From NCBI GenBank assembly GCA_020002185.1, contig CM034538.1:2584270-2648269 (forward strand): 64,000 nt of DNA. The letters are read 5' to 3'. Numbering within the stretch: position 1 is the stretch's first letter; each line of letters begins with the position of its first letter. Below are positions 1 through 11,755 of the stretch, piece after piece. The notes under the pieces were generated by a model. It saw nothing but the letters and a program-made list of their open reading frames with translations, made no database searches and was not told the origin of the DNA. The position numbers and the translations under genes were made by a program. The DNA is from Paraescarpia echinospica. Taxonomy: Eukaryota; Annelida; Polychaeta; Sabellida; Siboglinidae.

Positions 1-1330
1 GGCAAACATTATACCGTTATTTAAAAAAGGTTCGAGAAACAAGTCAGAGAACTATAGACCAGTGAGTTTAACATCAGTGATTTGCAAATTATTAGAAAGA
101 TTAATTAAAGATCACATGGTGGATTTTCTTGTTAAACAAAATTTGATCAACCCATCTCAACATGGTTTTTTTAAAGCAAGGTCATGCTTAACAAATATGT
201 TATGGTTTTTGGAAGACATCACTAAGTGGGTAGATGAGGGATCACCAGTAGATATCGTCTACTTAGATTTTCAAAAAGCTTTCGACAAAGTACCACATCA
301 AAGATTACTGCTGAAACTAAAGGCCCATGGCATAGGAAATGGTATAATAAACTGGATAGAACAATGGCTGATTGACAGAAGACAACGTGTAGTAGTTGAT
401 GGGGAGGCTTCAAACTATAAATCGGTATTGAGTGGGGTACCACAGGGAACAGTATTAGGACCTATATTATTCTTAATATATATCAACGATTTGGATGATG
501 AAATAACAAGCAAGGTGTTGAAATTTGCGGATGATACAAAAGTGTTTAGAAGGATTAAAAGTGATGGAGATAGACAGCATTTACAAGATGATCTTGACAG
601 GTTGATCAAATGGTCTGAAAAGTGGCAAATGCTGTTCAATTTTGGGAAATGTAAATGCCTCCACACAGGACATGGGAACGAAGAAGTAGAATATACAATG
701 GGAGGTACTGTACTAAGTACTACTGTAAAAGAAAAGGACTTGGTGTTAACCATTAGTGCTGATATGAAGGTTTCAGAGCAGTGCGGAAATGCAGCTTCAA
801 AGGGAAATCAAATCCTTGGATTAATTAGGCGAAACATAACGCATAAGGAAAAAGAGCTAATAATACCGCTGTACAAAACAATAGTTAGGCCTCATTTAGA
901 ATATTGTATTCAAGTGTGGAGGCCATATCGCAGGAAGGACATAGATATGCTAGAAAGAGTACAGAGGAGAGCAACTAAAATGATACCAAAACTGAGGGAT
1001 CTTAGTTACGAAATACGCCTAAAAAAATGCGGTTTAACAACACTAGAGACCAGGAGATTGAGAGGAGATCAGATAGAAGTGTTTAAAATATTGAATGGTT
1101 ATGAAAATATTGATAGAAATATATTTTTTTCAATTAAGAAAGATAGAAGGACTAGAGGACATGAAGTTACATTAGCAAAGGAGTAGATTAGATATAAAAA
1201 AGTTTTCATTTTCACAAAGGACTGTAAATGAATGGAACAGATTATCTGCTGATTGTGTGGGTGCTAGTAGCGTGAATGTTTAAAAATAAAATCGACACAT
1301 ACCTCAGACGGGTGGGATACACATAGATAA
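1..1330 (+). mobile_element. CR1/L2-group LINE, 3' half (reverse transcriptase, broken)
   Basis: An open frame enters from the left edge (from base 2) and runs to a stop at 1184-1186. It encodes reverse transcriptase: the template motif YLDFQKAFDKVPH, then GVPQGTVLGP, then the catalytic FADDTKVF (the YADD-type box), followed by the thumb and a C-terminal region with RPHLEYCIQVW and LERVQRRATKMIP. This order and wording is typical of CR1/L2-group LINEs of animals. The stop at 1184 is followed in another frame by the conserved tail (FSFSQRTVNEWNRLSADC), and one more shift near 1281 is needed to reach the end near 1328, so the copy is dead. The endonuclease half lies outside the window. The ORF is otherwise long and intact, which suggests a fairly recent insertion. 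Confidence 0.9.
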
Positions 1331-1507
1331 AAGGGTCGGACTCTCGATAAGCCAAAGGGCTTCCTTGTCCACCTGTGGCAATCTTGTTAAATGTCTAAGG
1401 TATGCATTTAAGTGCAACGGTCTGCATTTGAATGCCCAATGGAATGGGTAACATTCAAGTGTAGGGGCTACATTTAAATTAATTATAATTACGCATTTGT
1501 TAACCAC

Positions 1508-2510
1508 CCTGGTCAGTATGATCCCAGCGAAGTGAGTATTGACGAACCTGCTCATGGGAGACCAGATGATGGGGAACTGCCGCTGGATGTCGGTTGTCAT
1601 CTCGGGCGCCTGCGAAGCTCCCGTGCCCCACCTTGGTGGCTGCAGGTTCGTGCGTGCGCGTCCGCGTGACGGCAGCAGTTCTCGCAGTGTCGACCACTCC
1701 TCGCTCCGTGTCTGTCCGAGACGGAGGGAAGACAATATCATCGATGGCAGCAGAACAAGACACAACGGTGCACACACAGACGCTGCATACATGCACGCAC
1801 ACACACACACACACACACATAAACGATCGAGACGGCCAGTTACTTAATGAGTGACTGAGTGAGAAAGGAGGAGGAGGTACAGAGAGAATTTCCCTTGCTG
1901 CGGTATCCTGTTTGGAGAATGTAGACGGTGTTTGCGCACATTTTCTTTAGTCATTGTTAAATGCCCTGCCAGTGGTATGTCGTAACGAGCATTATCTAAC
2001 TATAATCGAGCTATGTCGCACGCGCGTGTGTGTGCATGCATGTGTGCGCGCGTGTGTATGTCACTATGTGTATGTTTGTGTGTGCGCGCGTATGTCACAA
2101 TGTGTGTGTGGGGGCGGATTGAACCAATGCTGAACGCGTAACGTTCTTTGCACTTTACGAAGGATTGTGAGACCATCCCTATTATCTCCCCGTTCCAGCC
2201 CCAACCCTAATGCCCGTACCTGCAGCTGTGACGTGTAGATGGCGGGTGACTCGCGGTCGCGCCAGTAGTGGCGGAGATTGGCCCTGAGCGGCTTCACCCA
2301 GTGCATGGGTGGCGGCTGCAGCATGCGTCCGTCCCGCAGCACCAACTTGTAGCGCGGCACCGGGGCGTCGAACCGCAGGTCGTTGGGCGTGTAGCGCTTC
2401 TGCACCCAGAGCACGTCGTCGTTGCGGTTGCGCTCCGATTGACTGTGGTGCTCGATGCGCGGGAACGGCGGACAGAACGGCCCAATCACGCCTATGCACG
2501 GTGCTGCCAT
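1508..2510 (-). CDS. Unrecognised multi-exon gene, first two exons (continues past left edge)
   Basis: Exon 1 runs 2510-2220 (97 codons). It starts at an ATG in a strong context (CCCAAGATGG) and ends at the donor CAG|GTACGG. Exon 2 runs 1639-1508 (44 codons), from the acceptor CCTGCAG to a donor AGG|GTGGTT. Both are in phase 0 and join without a stop. Both are GC-rich with G/C at third positions, unlike the AT-rich surroundings, which supports real coding. The product is basic and rich in proline and tryptophan (PPPMHWVKPL, HYWRDRESPA, FPIIWSPMSRF), with no signal peptide or membrane segment. I do not recognise the family. The rest of the gene must lie left of the LINE at 1-1330, so that LINE is probably intronic. 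The exon 2 donor is weak, and an alternative frame there (ending DQGG) is also open. Confidence 0.55.
1797..2112. repeat. CA/TG microsatellites
   Basis: A (CA)n run lies at about 1798-1821. A longer interrupted TG/CG tract lies at about 2020-2112, with alternating purine-pyrimidine stretches such as TGTGTGTGCATGCATGTG. Both fall in the intron between the two exons of the flanking minus-strand gene. Confidence 0.85.
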
Positions 2511-2640
2511 CTTGGGAGCTTGTTGGGTTGCGAGAATGACTCAGATGTTGTCCGCCATGTGGCGCCGTACGTCCGCTGCGAAGCAAACAACGCGTTTATT
2601 TTGGCGAGTTTGAGTTTGTTTTATTGATTATCACGCAGCT
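2511..2640 (-). promoter_or_regulatory. Probable 5' UTR/promoter of the minus-strand gene starting at 2510
   Basis: The segment immediately upstream of the ATG is GC- and CpG-richer than the flanking DNA. The start context itself reads CAAGATGGC, the YY1-type motif often found at animal start sites. No TATA box is evident. This is an inference from position and composition. Confidence 0.3.
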
Positions 2641-3648
2641 TAGCGTTACATCGGTTGGTAAACGTATGTGTAAGGGCCTCACCTAGTCACATCAGACATT
2701 CACGGCGAGGAAATACTATATGCTGCCAACAACACACAATCAACAAGTACAAGACAACACTCGATCGATCGTTCCTCGACCCGAAACCGAGTGGAAGGAT
2801 GTTCTATTTCTTGGAATTGTACACCTGATTCAGAATATACACTCCGTTGTTACATTACACCTACGGTGTACGTTTGCTGAACTCTCATGAGGATACGGAG
2901 TTATTATAATTAATTAAACAACATCGAAATTTGTATTGTTAATCAAATTGTGAAACTGAAAGGCGCATATAGTATTAGACAACCAGATGTTGATAACGAA
3001 TATTTGCATAGTTCAAAATATAAGTCGATAGCAGTAGATAACTGATCGATGGACTTAACGAAGGACGCACCCACCTGCCGCTGTACACCGCAGTCTGATC
3101 TTGAACGTACGTTGTGTCGTCATGGCAACGCAGTCGGCCTTGACCTTTTGTCGCTTTATTTTATTTAGCGCATTGCGTTGCTTTGTTTGTATGCAAGCTG
3201 TAGTGTATACTCTATATGATATTAGTATTGTAATTGGCAACGAAAACACCGGCTTAATAAGAGTTAACGGGCGGGAATAGCGTAGAGTTAGTCATTAACA
3301 CCTATTATCGCTGTACGTAAACAGCCTAATAAAAGACGGGGTAATTTTATTACCGTAATTTTAAATCCTGTGCTTTAGATCGTAGTAGTAGTAGTAGAGG
3401 CCAGCTTCTGTCTCGAGAGACAATGCTTGTTGTAGCTGCATCAGGTAGGTTGACTTGGATTTCGATGTAATAATCCCTGTTCACAGCTAAACTGGGATTT
3501 GTGCGGTGCGTAACGTCAGGGCAGTCGAACAAAAAGGGAAAATATCGTGTAGAAGGATGTTCAAAAGAAAGAAAGAAAAACAACGAAAAACAAACAAAAG
3601 CGCGGATAAAAACAAGTGGTGCACTATAATCTATATAAGTGTGTAGCT

Positions 3649-5265
3649 CTAGAGGATGTGGACGCCATGCAAGGCCAAGGGTTGCATTTCCCTGATGGCT
3701 GGCATGGCGACACACAGGAAGGCTGACAATGATGGCGTGATGTGTAGAACAGCAGATGGTGGTAGTCTGTTCCATATGGCTACTGCTCTGAGGTAGAATG
3801 CATATTTATATGCATTGGTGGTTGGAATTATTGTGTTGGTATATTTATGTGGATGGTCGATTCTGTTGGAGATATGCGTGGCGTGCTGGAAACACGACGG
3901 AGGGCTGATGTTGACTATATGGTAGTGGATGTTGTAAAACATTGATGCTTGTTAAATGAGGCGACGAGTGTGGAGCGAGTCCCAGTTGGGTTTGTTTATG
4001 AGTGGTTTAATATGTTTCTTTTCGGTAGTCGGAGAAGATGAATCTTGCAGCATTTCTTTGGATTTGTTCTATGCGGTTAATTTATGTTGCTGTGTTGGGA
4101 TTCCAGACTTCGCTGGCATATTCAATTTGTGGTCGGACAAGGTTTTGGTAAGCTTTTTTCTTTGACATTTTGTGAGCAAGGTGACAATGTTCTTCTTAAG
4201 AGTCCAATTGTGCGGCTGGCTTTGGTGGTTATTTTGGTGCAGTGGTCTTTCCATATTAGGTCATGTAATATTCTGACTCCAAGGTAGTCGTGCTTTTGAA
4301 CATGGTTTAGTGATTTTCTCAGTAATGAATATTGACATAGTTTGGGGTTTCGATTGCGTGTGATGGTGAGGACTGCGCATTTCGTAACATTGAAGTTCAT
4401 TGACCACTTCTTAGACCACGTTGTGGTTTTTTTTTTTTTTAATATATGTTGATCTTTTTGTGTTATTTATTTCTCTGTATAGGATGCTGTCGTTTGCAAA
4501 GAGTTTAATTGTTGAATTTATTTGTTCCTTCGTGTTGTTTATGTATAGAACGAATAGGACCGGCCCCAGGACAGATCCCTGAGGGACTCCGGAAGTGACA
4601 TTAGCCCAGGAAGAATGTGTGCCATTGACTGAAACATATTGTTTACGATGGGATAAAAAGCTATTGATCCAGCCAAGAGTGTTGTTTCGGATGCCATAGT
4701 AGTTTAATTTATCTGATAGGTGTATGGTGATGGGCAGCTTTATCAAACGCTTTACTGAAGTCTAGTAATATTACATCTGTCTGACCTTTTTGATTTAGTG
4801 TTTCTGACCAGTCATTAGTTGAGTTTATGAGTTGTGTTACAGTAGAGAGGCAGTTCCTGAATCCATGTTGTTCATTAATAAGGATGTTATGAGTGTTAAG
4901 ATGTTTGGCGACATGACTTAGGATTATGTGTTCCATGATTTTACAGCACAAGCAGGTCAATGATAAGGGTCGGTAGTTGGAGGCGTCTGATTTTTGACCG
5001 CCCTTATGAATTGCTGTAACCAGTGCTTGGCGCCACTGTTTTGGGACTGTTGCTTGGTTATACGATTGTTGGAATAGACATCTAAGAGCTGGAGCTAGTT
5101 CATTTGCAACAATTTTAAGGAAACGGGGTGACATTTCATCAAGACCGCATGCTTTTGATGGGATTAGGTTAGATAATTGTTTGTTAATGCCAATGCCGGC
5201 AGTTGTGATGTGTAAATGAGGAATGGAAGCTCTATGTACTTCCATGTCATTTGCTGAACCACCAG
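3649..5265 (-). mobile_element. Jockey/CR1-like LINE reverse transcriptase, decayed
   Basis: Read right to left, successive frames encode the parts of one reverse transcriptase in order: SKACGLDEMSPRFLK and NYRPLSLTCLCCKIMEHII; LLDFSKAFDKAAHH (about 4750); GVPQGSVLGPVLFVLYIN (about 4560); an altered catalytic box FANDS in place of FADDT (about 4490); then thumb and C-terminal pieces, ending with AIWNRLPPSAV near 3730. At least three frame changes and a poly-T tract at 4428-4440 separate the pieces. The catalytic D-to-N change makes it inactive in its own right. Confidence 0.85.
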
Positions 5266-5372
5266 TGAGACAGGCTCGCCAGATGACTCTGTCCTTAGCA
5301 AGAGTCTGCCAGCGCAGAGGGTCGATGCCGTAGTCTTTTAGATCTCTCTTGACCACATCTTTGAATCTTTAG
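5266..5372 (-). mobile_element. C-terminal scrap of a second LINE, fused in frame to the element at 3649-5265
   Basis: The minus strand encodes VKRDLKDYGIDPLRWQTL followed by AKDRVIWRACL. This is the C-terminal signature of a different endonuclease-RT LINE family, in which it precedes the stop. Here it runs without interruption into the N-terminal RT region of the neighbouring Jockey/CR1-like copy, so the 215-codon ORF at 4709-5356 is a chimera of two elements. Confidence 0.65.
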
Positions 5373-5499
5373 AACGTACACGCCGTAATAGCTAGTAGAA
5401 CATACATGGAAATTAAGGCCATATTCTGTTTGATTATTCCTCATTGTGTCGTGATACGGTATAGTGTGATATATATTTATATAATATGCATAGGCGGGA

Positions 5500-6390
5500 C
5501 CGGTAGAGGTTGGGTTGCACAAAGGATCTGCATTGAGTCCATACCTGTTCCTCATATTGATAGATGTCTTGACGGAGAAGATGAGAAAAGATGCACCAGA
5601 ATCAATGATGTTCGCAGATGACATTGTGATGTGCGGGGAAAGGAGGTAGACATGACAGAGTACCTGGAGACGTGGAGGGAGGAACTGAAAGAGAGAGAGG
5701 AATGAGGGTTAGTCGACCGAAAACCCAATTCATGGACTTCATGTTCGAACGGAATGAGGAGATAGACAGACCAACTGTAAATATACTGGGAGACGAGCTG
5801 GAGAAAGTGACACACTTCAAATATCTAAGGTCAGTCGTGGAAGAGACAGGAGGCATGGAAACATAGATCAAACAGAGAGTGAGTGCAGCTTGGAGAAATT
5901 GGAAGACATGCAGTGGAGTGTTGTGCGACAGGAGGATGCCAGTGAAGTTGAACATCTATAAAACAGTAGTCAGGCCAGCAATGCTGTACGGAGCTGATAC
6001 CTGGGCAACAACGAAAGGACAAGAAGCAAGGATAGAGACAGATGAGATGAGGATGCTGAGGTGGATCTGTGGAGTAACAAAGAAATATAAGATCCGAAAC
6101 GAATATATTAGAGAAGCAACACAAGTGACACAAGCATCCAACAATATAACAGAGAGACGACTGAAATGGTATGGGCATGTGATGAGAAAGGAAGAGCAGC
6201 ACATAGTGAGGAGAGTGCTAAATGCAGAGATACCAGGAAGAAGAAGGAGAGGACGACCGAAGACCAGATGGAAAGACACATGCAGAAAAGACATGGAAAT
6301 CGTGGGTCTGAGTGCAGATGTGGTGATAGACAGGGCGACACGGAGAAAGAAAATTACCAACCATACCGACGACCCCAGATGACGGGAAAA
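5500..6390 (+). mobile_element. RTE-type LINE, C-terminal RT part, decayed
   Basis: From about 5509 the plus strand encodes VGLHKGSALSPYLFLILIDV, then SMMFADDIVMCGERR (catalytic FADD). After stops at about 5634 and 5863 it continues with the typical RTE/BovB tail: RPAMLYGADTWATTK, RMLRWICGV, RLKWYGHVMR, and an RRRGRPKTRWKD motif ending near 6380. Two in-frame stops and at least one frameshift show that it is a relic. The 5' half is missing and abuts the antisense LINE scrap at 5372. Confidence 0.85.
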
Positions 6391-7139
6391 GTCGGAGAAG
6401 AAGAAGCACGGGACCGTTGGAGGGCTGGGGAGCACGTACCTTCCTATAGACCATTGGAATTTGGCCGCGCTATGTCTGAGCTAGAGTGGCGTACATGTCC
6501 CCTCGTCCTTTTAAATGTGCCCCCGTCACTGAAGTTACAACGTGGCGAAATTTGTTCAACAGCACCCCTCTCCGTCTTCCGATGTCATGATCCGACTGCG
6601 CGACGGCGAGTCCTGCTGAAGCTCCGGTTCAGACCACCCAATATGAATTTGGTTCGGCCGCATGAGGAGGTTTTTGTGCCCCCCAGACTACCCTCTCTGG
6701 ACCCGCCCCTGCGTATGTGCATGGGAAATTGTAAGTTATGTGAGGAAAGGAATTAGATTCCCTTTTTCTTCCGTTTTGGTGAAACCCTCTATATTGGGGT
6801 CACCAGACCCTCAGTCATTTCAAGTTGTTGTAAGTTTTTTTTCGGTATCACCTGATAGGATGGAGCATAAAAACATTTTTGGTCCGAGATGAATCCCCTT
6901 GCAAAGGAGCGTGGGGGCACTTTTAGGCGCAAATCGTGAAACGGCTCTAATACTTGTACCATTCATCCTACATCCACATGTTATGTCTCAGTGGTTTAAA
7001 AATGAGGAGCACCAATGTTGATGGTTGATGAAATATTTGCGTAGAAGTGTTATTTGCGAAAAACCATAACATCATGACATTTTCAAGGTAATATTCCTCA
7101 CTATTTTCACCCTTAGTCAACCAATCTAGGCCAAAATAT
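6391..7139. other. No gene recognised
   Basis: A plus-strand frame stays open from the RTE tail to about 6756 with a CpG-containing, low-complexity-free sequence, but it matches nothing I know and lacks a start or splice signals. The rest (6760-7139) is AT-richer and featureless. Confidence 0.4.
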
Positions 7140-7269
7140 TGCCCAACCTAGATAGTCGCAAGCTCTCGAGTCGATTCAAGTCATTTCTCTATCGAGTCCG
7201 GGTCGAGTCTCGAGTCATCTCTGAGAATTTCGAGGCGAGTCTCGAGTCACCTCCTAGGACCGTAGCTAG

Positions 7270-7800
7270 GGGGGGGAGGGGGGTTTCTGAAACTGGTCCG
7301 CATTATATCTGCAGAAATCCTGGATCCGTGCCTGGAAACGATTGTGCCCAGACTTGAGGCATGCATAAGGGACAGGGTGAAGGATGGGGTAGTTTCTTCA
7401 AGCACAGCAATACTCCAAGCCAAACAGTGCAATCTGGGCAATGCATACGAGGACATTTCGTTGGCGACTAAATGCATCCGGGACTGCGGGACCGTCCCAT
7501 CAAGGTGGGGTGAAATATGGCGCCGTGTTGGGCTCGTGACCAACTCTACAGGTAGTGAGATTCATAAATCCAGAACGGCACAGCTTTAGCTCTATCGCAC
7601 CATTGCTGGAGACGTGGATTAATTAACAGCTGAATACCATAGCATCAATATACGTTACCCATTTATTGACGACGTTCTTGACGCGTTTGCTGAACAATTT
7701 TTGAGTGATCAACATGCACTCACTGCAGCTGAAGACCTCCCGCCATCCAACCTTCAGAAACTAGATGACACAGGACTGGGTACTACAGTAGATATCTCAG
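7270..7800 (+). mobile_element. hAT-type transposase fragment (ZMYM1-like), broken
   Basis: A plus-strand frame encodes FLKLVRIISAEILDPCLET, continues to about 7585, and resumes after stops with INIRYPFIDDVLDAFAEQF (about 7650-7710). The layout of an ISxEI helix followed by a long spacer and the Y/RxPFxDxVxxxFxxxF block is that of the hAT-derived ZMYM1/DUF4371 group. It is interrupted by several stops and is cut off at about 7800 by the next LINE. I judged this from motif style rather than a database match. Confidence 0.5.
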
Positions 7801-7809
7801 CTCAGCTTA

Positions 7810-9145
7810 ACAAAACGAGCTTCCTGTGGAAATCGCAAAAGTGGCGAAAGAGGTGCTGAAGATCATACTAAATAGACTGAAGCCGCAGGCGGAAGAAATC
7901 ATCGCTTAAGAACAGGCTGGTGTTAGGGCAGGGTGGAGCATCAATTAACAGATCGTCAACCTCAGAATTATCTTTGAGAAACAACTGCAATACCAGCAAG
8001 ATCTGTGCCATGTCCTCATAGACTTCAGGATACGTTCGACAGGGTCCGGCACGCAGCCTTGTGGGCGATCGTAAGAACATACAACATCAATGCTAACCAG
8101 TCAACAGAACAGCAATATATCAAAGCCACCAGCACAGTCCTCGCCAATGACAAGATAGGCGAGAGGTTCCGCACAACAGTCGGAGTCAGACAAGGCTGTC
8201 TACTCTCGCCCACTCTCTTCAACATCTCCCTCGATACAATAATAACCGATGCACTGGAAGATCATGTTGGAACAGTCAGCATGGGAGGCCGGACAATTAC
8301 CAACCTACGTTACTACAGACGATAGTGATGGATTGGTGGGTGGAGAACAAGAACTCACCAACTCTGTGGAGCGCCTTTATGAAACATCTGCAACATATGG
8401 CATGGAGATCAGTGCCGAGAAAACCAAGCTGATGACCAACAACCCCAATGGCATCAAGACAGAAATCAAAGCAAATGGCCAAAAGCTTAAAACAGGATCC
8501 AGATTCAAATACCTGGGTGCAATTATCACATATGAGGGATCCAAACCTAAAGTGCTATCCAGGATTTCCCAGACAACAGCAGGGCTGACAAGACTAAAAG
8601 CCATCTGGAACGACAGCACATCTCACTCAGCTCCAAAATCAGACTGATGCGCTCCCTCGTGATGTCATTATTCCCTTACGCTTGGGAGACATGGATCATT
8701 ACAGCAGACCTACAAAGAAGAATCCAGGCCATGGAGATGAGATGCTACCGCAGAATCCTGCGCATCTCATACAAGGACCATATCACCAACGAAGAAGTCC
8801 GCAACATAATTAAACAAGCCATCGGACCCTTTGAAGACCTCCTGACGACAATCAAGAAACGAAAGTAGTCTGGTCATGTTACTAGATCAACCGGCCTTAC
8901 AAAAACCATCATGCAAGGCACTGTGCCAGGAAGACGAAAGAGAGGGAGACAGAGGAAGAGGTGGGAAGACAACACCCAGGAGTGGACTGGCTTTACCTTC
9001 GGCACCTCCGAGAGGACGGCAGAAAATCGAGAGATCATCAGTGGTGCTCCAATGACCGTCTGGTTAAGGGACAGTGAATGAGTGAGCGAGTGAGCAATTG
9101 AGTATTTGAGTGGGTGAGTGAGTGAGTGAGTGAGTGACCCTCAAG
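7810..9145 (+). mobile_element. Endonuclease-RT LINE with (GAGT)n tail, decayed
   Basis: Frames encode RT blocks in order: EIAKVAKEVLKIILNRLKP (about 7830), the HVLIDF block (about 8010), TTVGVRQGCLLSPTLFNIS (about 8175), then MEISAEKTKLMTNN (about 8400), FKYLGAIITYEGSKP, YAWETW, AMEMRCYRRILRISYKDH (about 8730) and a GRRKRGRQRKRWEDN-like basic tail (about 8930). The YADD box region at about 8320 is disrupted. It ends in a GAGT/GTGA tandem tail (9078-9137), the simple-repeat tail expected of this class. Several stops and frameshifts are present. Confidence 0.85.
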
Positions 9146-9790
9146 TTCCACGACCGTCGTCTTCACGTGAACTGATTTCGGCATGTAGTGAAATATTTGC
9201 CGTTATTGGTAAGATCGTAAACATCTCCCTCACTAATCACTACACCAGTCGGAAGCGTTCCTTGCGAGCGGTCCTTTTCTGCCCTGCGAGTGGTTGATTC
9301 GATCAACAATAACAAAGACGTCTCAATGACCTCGGAATGTTATATGTCAGACTGTCCAACCTCTGACCAGGCACAAGTCAGGACAAAATACACGCACACA
9401 AATCGCTACTGTCACCCCACCGATCATGGTGTTTTTATTGAATTAATATTTATGCAATAGGCCAACGCAGCCACCGTGATCAGCAAGACAATCATACAGC
9501 ACGGTGCATACAGCCTGCCATATGTTCGTGAAGAAGGCGTTATACTGAAGTTGTTATGCCATTATCTACAAAATGTATGTACAGCCAGCATGAACAGCAA
9601 GACAATAACACAGCACGGCGCAAACAGCCACAGTTATAATATTCCATGTATGTACAGCAATAAAGTCCAATAACCACAGCAGGAAATAAAACATTACTGT
9701 GAGTATATCATTTGAGCCATATGACCTAGACTTATGGATGCAAATACTTGCAAGTATGAAGATAAAATAAGCAAATCATTGAAATGCAAA
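9146..9790. other. No gene recognised; short imperfect repeat
   Basis: Two related segments near 9478-9510 and 9585-9625 share the pattern CAGCAAGACAATMAYACAGC followed by ACGGYGCA, about 107 bp apart. Nothing else is recognised. Confidence 0.4.
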
Positions 9791-9801
9791 ATTATTCATG
9801 A

Positions 9802-11755
9802 TCATCTAACGTCCTTGTCATGCTCCAAGTTCAGCTGTACATCAGCTGGCTTATCATAGCTGCCATGGCCCTCATTACACTGCCATACAGCTGACTTATT
9901 AAGCCTCAGTATTTTAGGAGAGGGCTTAAAAGCGTGGCAGTCATCAACATTAATCCTCGGTGGGAGAAGAGGTGCGACGGTGCTACGCTCAAGGTGGCTA
10001 CGTTCCTCCGAGTCTATCTTGCGAGCCGTGGAGAAGCAACGCTCACTATCAGCATTGCTGGCCGAAAGTGCAAGAAAGGAACGAATGACTACCAATAGCG
10101 TAGTGTACGTTGGTTGCCTTGAGCTCATGCCTCTAATTTCGTGGAACTTGGCTCAGAAATCATCGACATCATTGTCATTATCTTGGAAGTCAACCGCTTC
10201 TGTTCTCAGCTGGTCCAACTTGTCCGCCAGTTTATGTTAAGGGAGTTGCTTTAACAGCCGGACGACAGCATTGGGCAAATCCTAGTAGGACAGCCGCTCC
10301 ACGGGGTCAGAACCCGAAAGTCAGACAGGAGAGTCGATTGGAATGGGAATTTCGTTATCAATGTTTTCACAAATATACAGTAGAACCGGCGAACATGATC
10401 AAAGAATGCCGAAACCAGGTGCTCCATCACATCGTCTATCATCTCCGCAACCAGTGTACGGGTACCCGCGCCTACATCCAGATCGTCATCCACCAGCTGA
10501 TTGTCGATGTCCTCATACTCGATAGTCGTGATGTCAGCCAGGTTGATTCGGTCAGCAGTGGCGAAGAATCGAAGCATCCGTTTCGTCAACTTCTTCATCT
10601 CCGGACGAAGAAGTAAATGTATGGTCGTTGTGTTCGTGGCCTGGAATGCCAGGTTGAATGCATTCACAGTGGGGAACAGAAAGTTGAGGAAGAGCATGTA
10701 AAGCTTGACTTCATGGCAGAGCTGGTCCTTGATGGATTTCACACGTTCTCGCTTCTCTGCTTCCGGTTGGCTCGTGAAGTAGGACACCAGGGCTGGCCAT
10801 ATGTCCAACACCCCTGGCAACAACCAGCGCATATGAACATGAGCCAGAATCTGATTGTACGTGATGTTCACAAACTCACAGAAAGACTTGAACTCTTCCT
10901 TTCTCTTGATGCTCAAGTAGAAATGCGAGTTAGTATCCATAAGGAAAGCGTCTATGGCAGCCTTTATTGCAAGATTCTCCAGATGGCAAGTGCAGCCGAA
11001 GTCAATCGTGCCAGGTTGCTGATCGCGCCGCAAGTGTCGGACGACTCCTTTCCGGTGACCCTTCATTGTTTTGCAAGTGTCACTGTTGAAACACACCAGC
11101 TTCTCAACTTTGATGTTGCGGGACGTTAGACAGTGATATATCTTGTCAAAAATCGCCCCAGCTGTACCATCATTAGCAGTTGGCAAATCCACGAAACACG
11201 TAACAGCTTTCATCACTGTTGGATCGAAGAATCTCACCAGCAATACTAGATCTTTCGCCTCCACACCTCGGTCATTTGACTCATTTATGAGAAGGCTGTA
11301 GTGCACAGGTTGAGTTTCGTTATTGAGGGTGGCCATCAGCTGATCATGCACACACTTGCCGTTGCCAAAACTGCCTGGCAACTTCAGAATCCGGAAACAT
11401 ATTCTTCACAGCTTGCCGTTTTTGTTCCGCTGCTTTGTCTCAGGCAGCTTTATCGCCAAATCCGAAGTCGTCGAGAGATTTCGTCGATTTCGGCGCGGAC
11501 ACAGCCGATATGTTTCGCCGTGCCGAGATGCTTGCAGACATCGTTTGCTCCTCCATGGCGAACAGAAAACTTCAGCTTACAGAGCGAACACAAAGTGTAA
11601 CTGTCACCACCAGTCCCTGACAGAACGTTCCCGGAGAACGTTCTCCGACCAGCAGAGCTAAATAAGCAGTAACGCTTCGCTGATTTCTTCTTTGGTGATC
11701 CGCCGTCAGCATCTCCATAAACAGCACGGGCACGCTTCGCAGACATGATGACCAA
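9802..11755 (-). mobile_element. hAT-family transposase, pseudogene
   Basis: Three minus-strand frames line up as one transposase. The N-terminal part (11755-11450) has a BED-like zinc-finger pattern, with CSLCKLKFS followed by CKHLGTAKHIG. The central catalytic body (11381-10251, 376 codons) includes LLINESNDRG, CFNSDTCKTMKG and GCTCHLENLAIKAA, which match the acidic residue and CHxxNLxxK blocks of hAT/DUF4371 proteins. The C-terminal dimerisation domain (10128-9802) has SNADSERCFSTARKIDSEER, equivalent to the conserved S/NA-ERxFS block. An in-frame stop near 11445 and frame changes near 11390 and 10250 break it. A host-domesticated gene is unlikely given these breaks. Confidence 0.85.

Noticed and set aside
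3055..3160. A small minus-strand first exon (MTTQRTFKIRLRCTAA, donor GCAG|GTGGGT) upstream of the gene starting at 2510
   Set aside because: The start context and donor are acceptable, but it leaves one base over and no acceptor in the right phase was found before 2510, where a good ATG already exists. It is kept only as a possibility.
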